A DNA stretch of 64,000 bases. It comes from Gracilariopsis chorda. Taxonomy: Eukaryota; Rhodophyta; Florideophyceae; Gracilariales; Gracilariaceae. Shown piece after piece: positions 10,371 through 21,592 of the stretch. The stretch covers positions 124,001-188,000 of the forward strand of contig NBIV01000058.1 of the NCBI GenBank assembly GCA_003194525.1, written 5' to 3'. Below the pieces are notes generated by a model. That model worked only from the letters and a program-made list of their open reading frames with translations. It made no database searches and was not told the origin of the DNA. The translations under genes and the position numbers were made by a program. How positions within the stretch are numbered: the stretch's first letter is position 1; every line of letters begins with the position of its first letter.

Positions 10371-10608
10371 TGTCGTCTCAAAGCTGCCTCTGCTTCGAAG
10401 CAGCGACCGCTGAAGGACAAGACAAAAAACTAGCCTCGCCGCACCTCAGTGCGGCCACCTGCGATCTTGCGACTCCCCTCCCGCAGTTGTCAGCGGTGAA
10501 CGCTGACTATGCCGAGGACCTGTTCTATAACGCCTACATCAACGCAGTCAAGGTGGCGTTTCATCTTCACCCTGGTGCTTCGCATGCGTTCATGTCCCCA
10601 GATGCCGC

Positions 10609-11490
10609 TGTAGTGCAAAACCCGGTTCGGGAAAAACACCCAAGGCAGCTCGGAACCTTGCCCTCAATGAGGTAGTCCCAGCTGGAAAGAGCCCTCTGTA
10701 TACCGCGTTGCGGGCGTAACACCGCCGGTATTTCGGAGATACCACAGAGGTGGAATGGGCTGGGTGACGGGGTATCCGCGGTCGGAACACACCCAAAAAA
10801 GGGGAAAAGTGTAGCGAAAAAGGGGAAAAACGGAAGGACATGAAGGAAACCTGACGTGGGCCGTGCGGAAAGCGGGAAAGACCCGACGGAGGGTGAGCAG
10901 AGAAAAGGAAATGTCGCAGAGCGACGAGGAATTAAGGGGTACTTACGGGACGGTAAAGAAACCCAATACTGGGGCGGAGAGGTGGCCTGATAACGGGCGA
11001 AACCAGAAACAATGGTGTGTTCAGTATACAATCCACTGCGGATGTACGTACTGTCTCCTCGTTGACGCGAGCCGGATGAGAATTCCGTACGCAATGAGGT
11101 GTACCTCCGGGAGGAGTTTAACACTTCGCAAGGCGAAAAGACTCAGGGCCGAACTCGGTTGACTTTACTCTGTGGTGGCGGCGGCCACCGGCCAGCGCCT
11201 AAGTACCACTAGTCTGCAATAGCAGAATAACAGAATGAATATCTAAATAAATAGACCACTTAAGGGGTAAACATTGCTGTCATTAAAATCCAGTTCCTCC
11301 ACGTGTTCCACGTCCACTGTACTGCAGTTACCAAAATAACAAATTAAACTAAACCTATCCAGGTATCCACACGTCCTTGTAGACCCGTTATCGGGACATG
11401 ACTCATACTTGAAGTTAGCCCATTTCTGGCTTAGTTAATCTCACATATGAGAACCAATCTTCCGTAGACACCGGAGTGCATTGAACTACA
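10609..11490 (-). repeat. solo LTR of the element-E family nested in element A
   Basis: This 882-bp segment begins TGTAGTGCAA and ends TTGAACTACA, matching the long inverted ends of the LTRs at 38932-39756 and 62468-63293. Its first part (tgtagtgcaaaacccggttcgggaaaaacacc) is a diverged version of the reverse complement of those LTRs. It is flanked by a perfect 5-bp target duplication, gccgc, at 10604-10608 and 11491-11495. It splits the protease region of element A, and the frame of element A resumes right after it. Confidence 0.85.
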
Positions 11491-14400
11491 GCCGCCACTC
11501 GCTGCGGACTACACCTCAAACCTTCATCATGTGCCGAAGCACAGCTCGAGGATCACAGCATGGTTCCCTTGTTGTACGAAACTTTTGCTCAGATTCATCT
11601 CCATGATACGAAGGCTGCATTGTCCGTTTACGTCATTGATATGAACCAAGAACATGACGATGATCCTCTCATAACATTCGGGCGTGAATGGCTCAGCAAA
11701 CTAAACCCCCATGTTGACTGGCAGACGCATACCATGACCATCACGCGCGCGAATGGTTCCACGGCTACTGTGTTTCCGCGTCAGGCAACTGCGGCGTCCG
11801 TGCGCTCTAAGCCCCCTGTCATCAAGACGATCACGTTCAAGCGCCTTCGGAAGCTCGTCAAGCAACGAGCATGTGAACTCTTTGCCCTTTGGTTACAGCC
11901 TTCAAGCGAAGTTGACTGTCATCCGGAACTAACCGCACTTGTCGATGAATTCAAGAACAACTTCAAAGAGGAGCTTCCAGACGAGCTCTCGCCACGACGC
12001 GAACATGACTTCGAAATCAGACTCGAGCAGGACGAACCGCCTCCGGTTCGCCCCATCATTCGCCTCTCCAATCGAGAACTTCAACTGCTTCGCAACACAC
12101 TGGATGATCTACTACGTAAGGGACTCATCTGGCACTCTTCTTCACCGTTCGGTGCACCAGTGTTTCTCGTGAATAAGAAGAGTGGTCAGTTACGAATGGT
12201 TTGTGATTATCGCGCCTTGAACCGCATTACTATACCTGATTCGACCCCGCTGCCCCTCATCGACGAGGCTCTCGACCAGGTAGCTGGCGCTACGATCTTC
12301 TCCCAGATTGACTTTGTTGGAGCGTACCACCAGATGAGAATCCGCAACGAAGATTGTCACAAAACCGCAATACGAACAAGATTTGGTTCCTTCGAATGGA
12401 AAGTTCTATGTTTCGGGCTCTGTAACGCCCCAGCGGCTTTCTCACGGCTGATTGCATCAGCACTGAAGGACCTAAACGGTAAATGTCTGGTTCTGTATAT
12501 TGACAATATATTGGTATACAGCAAATCGATAACAGTACACAGAGAACATCTCCGAAAGGTGTTCATGGCCTTACGAAAACACAAATTGTACGCAAAGCTC
12601 AGCAAGTGTGCATTTGCCGTGAAGGAAGTTGACTTCCTTGGGTTCCACGTCTCCGATGCTGGAGTCTCCACCCAGGATAGATTAACTGCGTCCATCAACG
12701 AATGGCCTACACCCACGAATTTACGTCACATCCAACAATTCGTGGGCCTCATGAACTTTTATCGCCGTTTCATTAAGGGATACGCCCAGATACTCCGCCC
12801 GCTGACCGAACTTTTCCGGTCCCGTGTGTTCACGTGGAACGATGAACAGGAGTAATCGTTTACGGATATCAAACTGGCCCTGACTACCGCGCCAGTCTTG
12901 GGTCACATTTCTCCGGAGAAGACACTTGTCTTGACAACCTACGCGTCGAAATACGCAGTTGGGGCAACGCTGTCACAGGAGGATCATCCCATTGCCTACC
13001 TCTCTCACCGACTCTCGGAAACAGAGTCACGGTGGGACACGGGATATCAGGAGCTTCTAGCTGTAATGATTGCCCTACGCAATTGGGCACCATATCTCCG
13101 TGGAAGACGATTCGTGCTACGGACAGACCACGACCGCATTCGATATCTCAAAACGAAGCCGAAGCTCACTGGTCGTCAATGCCGATGGCTGGATGAAATA
13201 CAGGATCATACTTTCGATGTAGAACACATTGCGGGCCGGTTGAACATAGTTCCTGACGCACTCAGTCGCAGGCAGGATCATACACCGCTATTACCTTCGA
13301 TCGCGGTGCACATCCCCGACTTCTTGGCGTCTATCCGCACCGCATACGCCCAACATCCATTCGCCACCGAGATGCTCCTGACACTCCGCGACACGACACA
13401 CCGGCCCTCAGCCCTCCATCGACGCCACCAACGTAACTACCTGATCTCGAAGAATATGCTATATTGGACAGGCACTGGCTCACTGAGATTTTATATTCCT
13501 TCAACCGACCTGCGACGTACTGTGATGGATTATTTCCATGGTGTAAGATACTCATATACTGACAAGGCATACTACGCCGCACAGCGATATGTCTTCTGGC
13601 CACGTATGTATGAAGCGATCTCAAAACATGTGCGCAGCTGCCGCGAATGCCAATCAAACAAGTCCTCAAACCAGCTCCCGCAAGGTCTCTTGTAGCCCAT
13701 GCCCATCCCAAGTCGCTGCTGGGAGATCTTCACCTTCAAATTCCCCACTGAAATCCCAACTTCAACTTCGGGCCACGACGCTATCTTAGTGATTGTGGAC
13801 AAACTGTCCCAACAGGCGATCTTTGTTCCGACGTCGAAGTCCACCACAGCCCGCAATACGATGCATCTGTTTGAAGTTCATCTCTTTGCGATCCACGGCG
13901 TGCCCCACACGATAGTCAACGACAGAGATCCCAAGATGACTTCACACTTTGGGAAATCGCTTACAGAGTTGCTCAACATCCGCTCCAATCTCTCTACAAC
14001 GAATCATTCTCAGACCGACGTGCAGTCCGACAGTTTGATACGAACATTCTCTTCTATGCTCCGGTCGATTATGCATAAGACACCAAAGGATTGGCCACTT
14101 TCTATTCCGACAGCACAGTTTGAGTACAAAGCCTCCCGACACGGTTCTACGAAACTTATGCCTTTCGAAGTCGAGCTGAGGTTTATACCGTATACACCTT
14201 TCACGCGCCAGCTCGAGCATTGTAGTGTCTGGGCACAGGAAGCTGCCCATTTGGTCAATCGCCGTAATGCGCTGCGTTCCTTAACTCGCGATGATCTGGC
14301 AGAAGCAGTTTCAAAACAGAGGTACTACGCTGACATGCATAGCTGTGATGTTTCCTTTGAGAAGGACGACCTGTTTCTCTTGGAAGCCGAGTCTCTATCT

Positions 14401-14790
14401 TTGTCAAGAACAGCAACACTACCGAAGAAGTGGAGACCTCGGTTCATTGGACCCTTTCGCGTTGTTGAAACCTTAGGCCCCGTTACCTACCGCATTGAGC
14501 TGCCACCGTCGATGAAGCGAGCGCATAACATCGTTCATGTGTCTAAGCTGAAGCCTTCCCACCACGATCGTCGTGTCCCACTAGACATTGTCATCAACAG
14601 TGATGGTGAGATTGAACAAGAGGTAGCCGAAATCATTGCAAAGGAAAAGCGAAAGCGTCGGGTGTACTATCTTGTTCGTTGTACGAACGACACGAAGGTT
14701 GATGCGGTCTGGCTCCCAACTACTTCTCTGAAGAATTGTAAGTACTGCGTCAAAGATTTTAATATAAAGCAGAAGTCAATGAAACATTGA
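11491..14790 (+). pseudogene. pol of element A (protease end, RT, RNase H, integrase), broken
   Basis: The protease start, upstream of the nested LTR, has HPGASHAFMS where active enzymes have D-S-G, so the catalytic Asp is missing. The frame from 11560 carries reverse transcriptase, with LVNKKSGQLRMVCDYRALN and IDFVGAYHQMRI. The active-site motif reads YIDN (12496-12507) instead of YxDD. A TAA at 12853-12855 interrupts the frame; the same frame resumes with RNase H (ending IAGRLNIVPDALSRR). The HHCC integrase finger (C-REC) follows, then a TAG at 13693-13695. The integrase core and C-terminal domain occupy 13699-14790, including FIGPFRVVETLGPVTYRIELP and HNIVHVSKLKP. The copy cannot make an intact Pol. 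Confidence 0.88.
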
Positions 14791-14811
14791 CTTATTCTAG
14801 GACGGGGTGAT

Positions 14812-15016
14812 TGTAACGGAACGTCAGAGAACGTTATGTTTACTCCTAACTAGCCGTTCCAGTCCTATTGTGTTCGTTACCAACTAGCATTAGAACGTTA
14901 GCTTCATCCATACGAGCTTGCACTACATAAACGCTGGTAGACCCGGATCTGGCAAGAATCCAGCCAAACAGAGGTCACGAGCCCTACGATTCGTTCGTGA
15001 ACGTTATTCTGTTACA
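14812..15016 (+). repeat. 3' LTR of element A
   Basis: A 205-bp copy of 8877-9081 beginning TGTAACGG and ending TGTTACA. It is preceded directly by the polypurine-like tract aggacggggtga at about 14799-14810. Confidence 0.92.
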
Positions 15017-15389
15017 AATACAATCACTCCGATACAATTACTCCGATACATTGCCCGATTTACAAACTAGGGGGCCATTCGTTGCCAAACAACCGTTCTT
15101 CCTTGTGATAACCAAAACCACTAGGCCACAAGTCCGATGTGAACCATCATGGTGCCATGATGGCAGTTACCCCTATGACAACGCACATCTACACCACATT
15201 CCTCGACCACTGGGTCATTCCGGATTACTCGCTTTTTAATTTAGGCTTTTCAAACCACGAAAACACCCGTTTTGCGTGATCATGCTCACCTTGTTTCTCC
15301 TCTCTCACGTCATTGCCTTCTTTCCTACTAAATTTGGGTCTCCAAAGATGTCTCTCAATGTTGCTCCATCCCCTTCCTTACTCTACGAC
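15017..15389. other. short spacer between elements A and C
   Basis: 373 bp of host DNA between two retrotransposons. Two short plus frames are present without motifs. The last five bases (acgac) are the left copy of the target duplication of element C. Confidence 0.4.
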
Positions 15390-15644
15390 TGTAGCATAGT
15401 CCGCGATGTTGATGGAGTTCGATGCCCCGAGCAGCAGCAGTTCGCTTCTCAGGTTCTTTATATTTGGTTTGAGAGTCGCCTGATTAGGCTGTATTATTCT
15501 ATTCATCCTATTCAGGAATAATCTAATTACGTGGCTGACTACGTGGCCAGTTCCAGGTAATGTGCGCGCCAGGTCATTTGCTAACTTGGCACGTAACCTA
15601 CAGTACACGCATATGCGTATGCTAGTGTATGTGTACCTAGCTAC
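15390..15644 (-). repeat. 3' LTR of element C
   Basis: 255-bp direct repeat of 20522-20777; ends TGTAGCATAG and CTAGCTACA. On the minus strand it is the downstream LTR. Confidence 0.92.
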
Positions 15645-18600
15645 ACTCCCCTTCTTCAAGAGCAAGTGTACGCCGAGCCTCTTTTGCCAGGTCTTGAGGT
15701 GTGCTCTTGCGGGATAGCAGTCGCAATAACATTGCTGGTACGTCTGCGTATACTTGACGGATCGGTTCTAAGGTGTCCTCTGTGGACGGCAGGCCTTTCC
15801 ATCTAATGGCGACCATAAGACCTTTTGGTGTTTTTTCCAGACGGAGGAGTCGTGATACAGGCATACCCGTTTCTGATGACAAAACATGGGACATTATGAC
15901 TTTTGTGTCCAGTGATGAATCACAATAAAACTTAAGTCTGGATCCATGTATTTCCTCTAGTTGGCCATTCCGGAGATCTTCTACTTGGAAAACGTACTCG
16001 TTTAGAACAGATTTGACACGACGTGGACCTCGTCAGCGTAGTGCTAATTTCTTGCCTTTGCAAAAATGCTCACGGGCTACGAGCACAAAATCGCCTTCAA
16101 TAAAATTGGGCAAGGAGCCTCGTGACGCGGCGGCTCGTGATTGTGGGCGGTTTTTTTGAAGTATATTCTGCACCATGGGGTGAAGAGCATTTGTTAGATT
16201 TTGTAGCTGCTGAACATTAAAGGAGCGTTCCCTCTCAACATCGGAGATTGTGACGGCAGTGTTAGTTGTGGTGCGGATAAATGTTGAGCTTGGGGGCCGA
16301 GGGTCCATACCAGTAAATGCGCGTATGGGTGCAATGTTTCCACGATGAGGAGTTGGGGTATTGTTCAGAACACTCTGTGCCAATGGTAGTAAGTCTGGCC
16401 ACTCTGAATGATCCATTTGCAATTCAGATAGAGTGGCGCGAAACAGTCGCAGTAGTTCCTTACCCACTCTCTCGATACCACCGTTACTCCAGGGTGTATA
16501 GGGAAGAGTGAAGTGATGAGGAACTTTCATACGACGGGAAACTTCACGTAATGTTTTGTTTCTGAAATGCGTGCGTCCATCTGACATTAACCCACTTGGA
16601 ACCCCAAATGCGGCACACCAATCGACAATGGCCTGAGCAGCATTTTCGGCACTGGTGCTATCGAAAGCAAAGAACCACTTGTAATCGGAGTGGTCGTCGC
16701 GTAACATGAGGACATACTTCTCCCCAGTTTTGCTTGGAGCCATTTCAATATAATCGAATTGGAGGAGGTCATTTGGTTTTGTGCCATGGACCGATGGACC
16801 GAACGGTCGAGGGATTTTTTGTCCGCCAATGGTTGAAATGCAGTGTATACAAGCCTTGACGAATGTTCGTATATCGGAGGTTAATGAGGGCCAAAGATAG
16901 TACTTCCGGACAACATGTTCTGTTGTGGAAGGACCCCGATGTCCTCCAAGTCCGCAGTGAGCAATGATGCACAGGCGAAGCTGTAAATCAACCGCTTCGT
17001 CTGGAATCCACACTGCATTATTTGGATTGCGCCATAAACCGGTCTTGCAAGACAAGTTGGCCGGACGGTTTTGCCTGTAACAGTTTTGTATATCAGAAAT
17101 TTCTTCTTCTCTCGGCCACAAAAAATCTTTGTCTGTTGTTGAGGGAAGTGCAGGAATGTGAACAATTCGGCGCACTGTGCTTGGAGCTGACCATCGTCCG
17201 AGTATATCTGCCCAAACATTATCAAGTCCCCTTATGTGAAAGCAAGTGTAGTTGTACAGACTCAGGCGTATTGCCCATCGTAGGACCTTACGAACAGTAG
17301 TTTGAGATAGATCAGGGACTACTGATAGTGGATCAAAAATGAATATGAGGTTGTTATGGTCCGTATAAAGATCAAACCCATGCGGTGTGGAAGCAAGCCA
17401 GTGTAGGCGGTTCAGGGTTGCTAGTACAGCGTATGCTTCTTTCTCAAGAATCGACCAACCGAGTTGCGTTGAGTTGAATTGTCCTGATAAGAAAGCGAGT
17501 GGCTCATGTGCTTGTTTAGAGTGTGGTTTTTGTAAGTCTGTTACTGGTACTTGGGTCATTATGCCAGACCAATAATTATCGGACGCATCCATCTAAACAC
17601 AGAGGCGCTTGGATTCATCTCTGTGTGCTAGTGTTATTTGGTTTGCTAACGCATTTTTGCAATCTTCAAATGCAGCGTTTTCTTTGTCTCCCCATCCCAG
17701 TGAAGATAGCCGTACACGAGCTACTACTCGTTTGGTTCTTTTTCCGCAGAACTGGTATACGCGTTCCATAAATTTTTGCAGTGGGGCAGTTAGCTTGGTA
17801 AAGTCCGGGATTCCCAATTTCACCCATTGCAGTGCGCATAAAAATTGTTGGAGGTGTGATACCGTCTGAGGTGGTTGCATCGAGAGTAGACCATCGAGGT
17901 TCCGAGGATCGAATTTGACTCCTTTTGCCGAAATAAGGCGGCCACACCATCGTACTTCCTTCGCAAACGAAACACATTTAGACGGGTGGAGTTTGATATT
18001 GAATTAAGAGCAGAACGTGAAGAATATACGTATATTGTCGCATAAAGTGTCCACAGTTCGGTTATGTAAAAGAATGTTATCCAGCCACGCGAGAAGCGCC
18101 TCGCAAAGGTCTTTCGGTAGGCGTTGGGCCATGACTGATTGTAGATGAGTAACTGCATTAGTCGTGCCATGTAGGACACGCGTGGGTGAGTAAACACCAT
18201 CAGGGGTGATGAACGACTGCAGTTCTTGAGACGATTTCTCCAAGGGTAGTTGCCAATACCGGTTGAGAGGTCAAAGGTGGCGTAATACGAGGAGCCAGAG
18301 AGTTTTGTCAGCTCTTGCTCCAAGTTAGGCATTTGGTAGTGATGTCGAACGGTATACTTGTTCACCGGTCGAAGGTCTACTGTGAAGCGATATCGCGCAG
18401 GACCTGGTTTCGGAACAAGCAATGGGGCGGATGCCCATGCCACTGTTGGGTTTGGGTATGCCATTCCATGATCTACGAGTTTGTCCACGAAATTTGATAA
18501 GAATTTTCGTTGATCTTGCGAGTAATTGCGCAAGCGTACTCGCACCGGTTTTGCATCGGTTGTCAAGGAAATCTTTAACGGTGGTAATTTTGCAGGTGGT

Positions 18601-18965
18601 CCCGAGGATAGGGAGGTTCGAAAAATATCCATGTGATCGTATACCGTCTTCTTCAGTATTGCATGAGAATCTGTAGGCAAACCACTTTCAAACGCTTTTT
18701 CAAGCATAGCGTCGATGCTGGATTGGATGTCATTGTGTTGGTCCAGGTCTATTGGGTCCAGCAGGGAAGGGTCTGGAAATGGATCCGATTCGTGTCGTTG
18801 GCGGTAGTAATTCGCTCGCGGGCGAGCATTGGCAGGGCATGGGTCGTTTGCTTGTTGTAGGCCTTCCAACATCATACGACTCACTGTACCCTGTTGCGTC
18901 GGTGATGAAGGGTATCCAATGTGTGAACAGTCGGTGCCATCCAGGGCCAGGCAGTTGTTCTCCAA
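15637..18965 (-). pseudogene. pol of element C (RT, RNase H, integrase, chromodomain), broken
   Basis: The minus-strand frame from 18965 starts RT, with RYRFTVDLRPVNKYTVRHHY and SSYYATFDLSTG. A frameshift near 18245 moves the frame. The next part holds AWLDNILLH, so the YxDD-type box ends in Asn (18076-18078). RNase H follows, broken by TAG at 17593-17595 just before MDASDNYWSG. The integrase has the H-x-H and CIHCIS finger and the core with LMSDGRTHF and PYTPWSNGGIERVGKELLRL. A TGA at 16033-16035 interrupts the C-terminal GPRRV module. The tail at ~15700-15850 (VAIRWKGLPSTEDTLEPI) resembles a chromodomain, which in chromoviruses targets integration to chromatin. In all it shows a complete but inactivated Pol. 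Confidence 0.87.
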
Positions 18966-18985
18966 TATGGTTCTTGTATCAACAT

Positions 18986-19693
18986 TTAATGCTGCAATAC
19001 CGGTAAGCCAATGAGGAGGTTTTCGCAGGTTAGATCGTCATCTGCAACAAGATACGTCACATTAATGAGCGCTAGTTGGCCCGCAGCAAGTTGTAGTATT
19101 GTTCTCGGTGGTGTCCACGACCTGGAAAATTGAAAAAGTTGTGCTTGCTCGCCAGTTTTTAGAGCAAATTTTAAGGATACAGGATTGATGGATGTGAGCG
19201 TTCCGATGCCCATGCTAGCAGCTCTTTCAGCGAGTTCATGAGAAATAATACTATGGTCACTGCCGTCATCACATCGGCCTTCAGTTGCGACGTTTTTGGT
19301 TCCATCCGAGAGGGTTATTCGACATGAATGGTTTCGCAAACTCGAGGTATCAGGCTTTACGGGGTGTGTGAGCCGTCCAACAGCCACTCTCAGATGTTCA
19401 TCACTGCTCTTTGAGCTTTTTGATGAGTTTCGGTCGTGCCATTTTGGCAGTCGTCGATGTCGTTGCTTTTTGCGTCGTAAGTCCTTTTTCATTTGTTCCT
19501 TTTCTGCTTCATTCGCTTGATCGCAATCATCAATCCAGTGCAACTTGCCTTCTGACTTGCATATGGGATGCGGGCAGGGTTGTATTGGGCGATGAGTATT
19601 ATATTGGCCATGCGTTTGACTTGTCTTGCTGTGTCTAGGATCTGTTCCGGCGGCATCGGCTTTTGAGGTCAATATTTCTGTTCCCGAAAGCAT
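18986..19693 (-). pseudogene. element C zinc-finger-like and protease region
   Basis: This 235-residue frame lies between gag and RT. The N-terminal half is charged and has a C-x3-C...H-x4-C arrangement (CPHPICKSEGKLHWIDDC), which may be a variant zinc knuckle. The C-terminal half looks like a retropepsin: a hydrophobic strand, then CDDGSDHSIIS where the usual D-S/T-G box lies, and a later ENLLIGLPVL strand typical of the protease end. The DDGSD box is unusual but matches variant proteases of some Ty3 families. The frame ends at the edge of RT. Confidence 0.6.
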
Positions 19694-19705
19694 TTTCTTT
19701 CTTAA

Positions 19706-20251
19706 TCATGTTTCTTTGTTATTTTGTCTTTTTCCGATTTGATTATGATAACTATTTTGGCTTCCATTGTCAATAAGTTGAAAAGCATCTGAAATGGTTA
19801 AGCAGTGGTCCATAAATCCTTTGAAATCTTTTTTTAAGTTGTGATGTGCTAGTTCGAGGTCTGATTGAATGCGTAAGCGCAATGACTTTGGTTTGATAGA
19901 CGAAAGAACATATTGCACAGCTATCTTCTCATTGGAATGCAAAACCCAGGAGAGACCGTGACGGCGGAGTAGAGTGTGGTAAGAAATGAATAAAGACTCC
20001 ATGCGAGACCGTGCTTCAATATCTCGCATATGCATGCGTAGTTCGTGCTCGACAATATGGTCCAGGAAACTTAGATTTGCACATGATTTGGATGGCTCTG
20101 CTTTTTTTTCCAGATATGCTCGTAGATCCTGATCTGTAAGGGCATCTATATCTGTTACAAACGGGATACGGTTTAATGCCAATGCTGACTCGAGGTACTC
20201 AGGATCCACACAAAACTTCAGACTGACTGGTTCAACAGGTTCCACTGACAA
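19706..20251 (-). CDS. element C Gag-like open frame
   Basis: A 181-residue frame forms the first coding part after the 5' LTR on the minus strand, where Gag is expected. It is largely helical in appearance and charged, with no cysteine knuckle of its own. It ends 12 bases before the protease-region frame begins, so Gag and protease are probably one polyprotein separated by a stop or frameshift. No close family motif is visible; the assignment rests on position. Confidence 0.6.
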   Translation of the reverse strand: MSVEPVEPVSLKFCVDPEYLESALALNRIPFVTDIDALTDQDLRAYLEKKAEPSKSCANLSFLDHIVEHELRMHMRDIEARSRMESLFISYHTLLRRHGLSWVLHSNEKIAVQYVLSSIKPKSLRLRIQSDLELAHHNLKKDFKGFMDHCLTISDAFQLIDNGSQNSYHNQIGKRQNNKET

Positions 20252-20521
20252 GGTATTAGTTACAGTGTGTTGTCGTGCTTTTTATTTGAGTTCAGTGCTG
20301 TACTGATCATATTTGCGTAAAAACACGCGAATCGACTCAGCATCTGTTCGCTTCAGATGAGAGTGTTTGATTGAATAGGAAAAAAATTATTCTTTGTTGA
20401 GGTTTGGGATGATGAATCTTCTTCGTCTGTGGCCATAGTGTATGGTAGATATTGTTTAGCAGTCTGATTTTGCTGTATATTTTTGGATGTGATCGAACAA
20501 CGGAGCGAAGCCAGTGATCAC

Positions 20522-20777
20522 TGTAGCGTAGTCCGCGATGTTGATGGAGTTCGATGCCCCGAGCAGCAGCAGTTCGCTTCTCAGGTTCTTTATATTTGGT
20601 TTGAGAGTCGCCTGATTAGGCTGTATTATTCTATTCATCCTATTCAGGAATAATCTAATTACGTGGCTGACTACGTGGCCAGTTCCAGGTAATGTGCGCG
20701 CCAGGTCATTTGCTAACTTGGCACGTAACCTACAGTACACTCATATGCGTATGCTAGTGTATGTGTACCTAGCTATA
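20522..20777 (-). repeat. 5' LTR of element C
   Basis: 256-bp repeat of 15390-15644; ends TGTAGCGTAG and TAGCTATA, the last with one change from the canonical ACA. It is followed by acgac, the right target duplication. Confidence 0.9.
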
Positions 20778-21221
20778 ACGACACAGCCGTCCGCCTTCTT
20801 CACACTCGGATACTGCATGTTGTTACATGCATGCTGAACATGTAACAACATTCACAGACGACAGATTTGCATTTCTGGGACCCAACACTGGGTTCTTTTC
20901 CATCTTCTACGCTTTTAACCTGCCAAAGCCATTTGATGTGTGGGAGAATGCTGCGCCACGCCTTCCCGAACATTGCAACAATAGCTTCTGGTCCACTATT
21001 GTTGATGACCTTCCCAAGCCCTCTTGCCGGGAACTTCCAGACGAACACTTAACAAGGGCGAACTTCCGCATCAGTTCGCTGGCCCATGCTATCTTCAATA
21101 TTTCATTCCTGCCTCTCGAGAAAGTTCAAAGCCGTGGTTTGAAATCGCCGCTCGTCTCGGCAATAAGCGTGTAGGCCTCACATGACATGGTCCTTTACAA
21201 TTTCAAATATTTAGAAGATTG
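20778..21221 (+). other. coding-like remnant left of the copia insertion
   Basis: A plus frame at 20827-21174 (115 residues) starts with an ATG and has a protein-like N-terminal half (GFFSIFYAFNLPKPFDVWE). In a second frame, 21045-21170 also reads well (PWFEIAARLGNKRVG). This switch of the best frame suggests a decayed gene with a frameshift. The DNA was continuous with 25896 onward before the copia element inserted. I do not recognise the family. Confidence 0.35.
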
Positions 21222-21512
21222 TGATGTAATGGGAATCGTGTTGTGACATGAGGCACGTAAGTCTCACATATGTATCTTACGTTAGATACATTACGTGATA
21301 TGTAATGTTGTGAGGTAAGCAGTAATTAGTCTCATTAGTGCTGACCTCAGCAGTATAGTAGATTCTGAATCCTGTGGTTCCCTGCAGAGCAACCACAAGC
21401 GTACCAAAGGCGTCTATGATTTTGGCAGGGTTTTGCACAGATGCCATATCTATAAAGGCTTGGAAAAGACTCCACCTTCAAGGAGAAGGAGTCATCCGAC
21501 CGAAGCACAACA
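21222..21512 (+). repeat. 5' LTR of the copia element
   Basis: 291 bp with TG...CA ends, same length and apparently the same sequence as 25605-25895. It contains a ctataaagg TATA-like motif near 21450. Confidence 0.95.
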
Positions 21513-21592
21513 GTGGTAGCATCGCACTTCACAGAAGATTGCTATCTCGTTCGCTTTGCAGCGCAGAGAGGTCGTTTCGTAATTTCTCTTCA

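Larger units (their letters stand above)
8877..15016 (+). mobile_element. Ty3/gypsy LTR retrotransposon A, defective
   Basis: The element is bounded by two 205-bp LTRs that start TGTRACGGAACG and end TCTGTTACA. A primer-binding site beginning TGGTAGC starts 2 bases after the 5' LTR (9084). A purine-rich tract (aggacggggtga) precedes the 3' LTR. The flanking pentamers are agtac (8872-8876) and aatac (15017-15021), a 4-of-5 match to a target duplication. The order gag, zinc finger, protease, RT, RNase H, integrase is that of Ty3/gypsy. Gag and pol are broken by stops and a frameshift, and a solo LTR of another family sits in the protease. The LTRs differ at several positions, so this is an older insertion. 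Confidence 0.92.
15390..20777 (-). mobile_element. Ty3/gypsy LTR retrotransposon C with chromodomain-like tail, defective
   Basis: Two LTRs of 255 and 256 bp (ends TGTAGC...GCTACA) enclose gag and pol on the minus strand. A perfect 5-bp target duplication, acgac, flanks the element (15385-15389 and 20778-20782). Read on the minus strand, a polypurine tract gaagaaggggag abuts the 3' LTR. A TGGCTTCGCTCCG sequence 8 bases inside the 5' LTR could be the primer-binding site. The LTRs differ at only a few positions, so the insertion is fairly recent. Pol nevertheless carries two in-frame stops and a frameshift. Confidence 0.92.
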
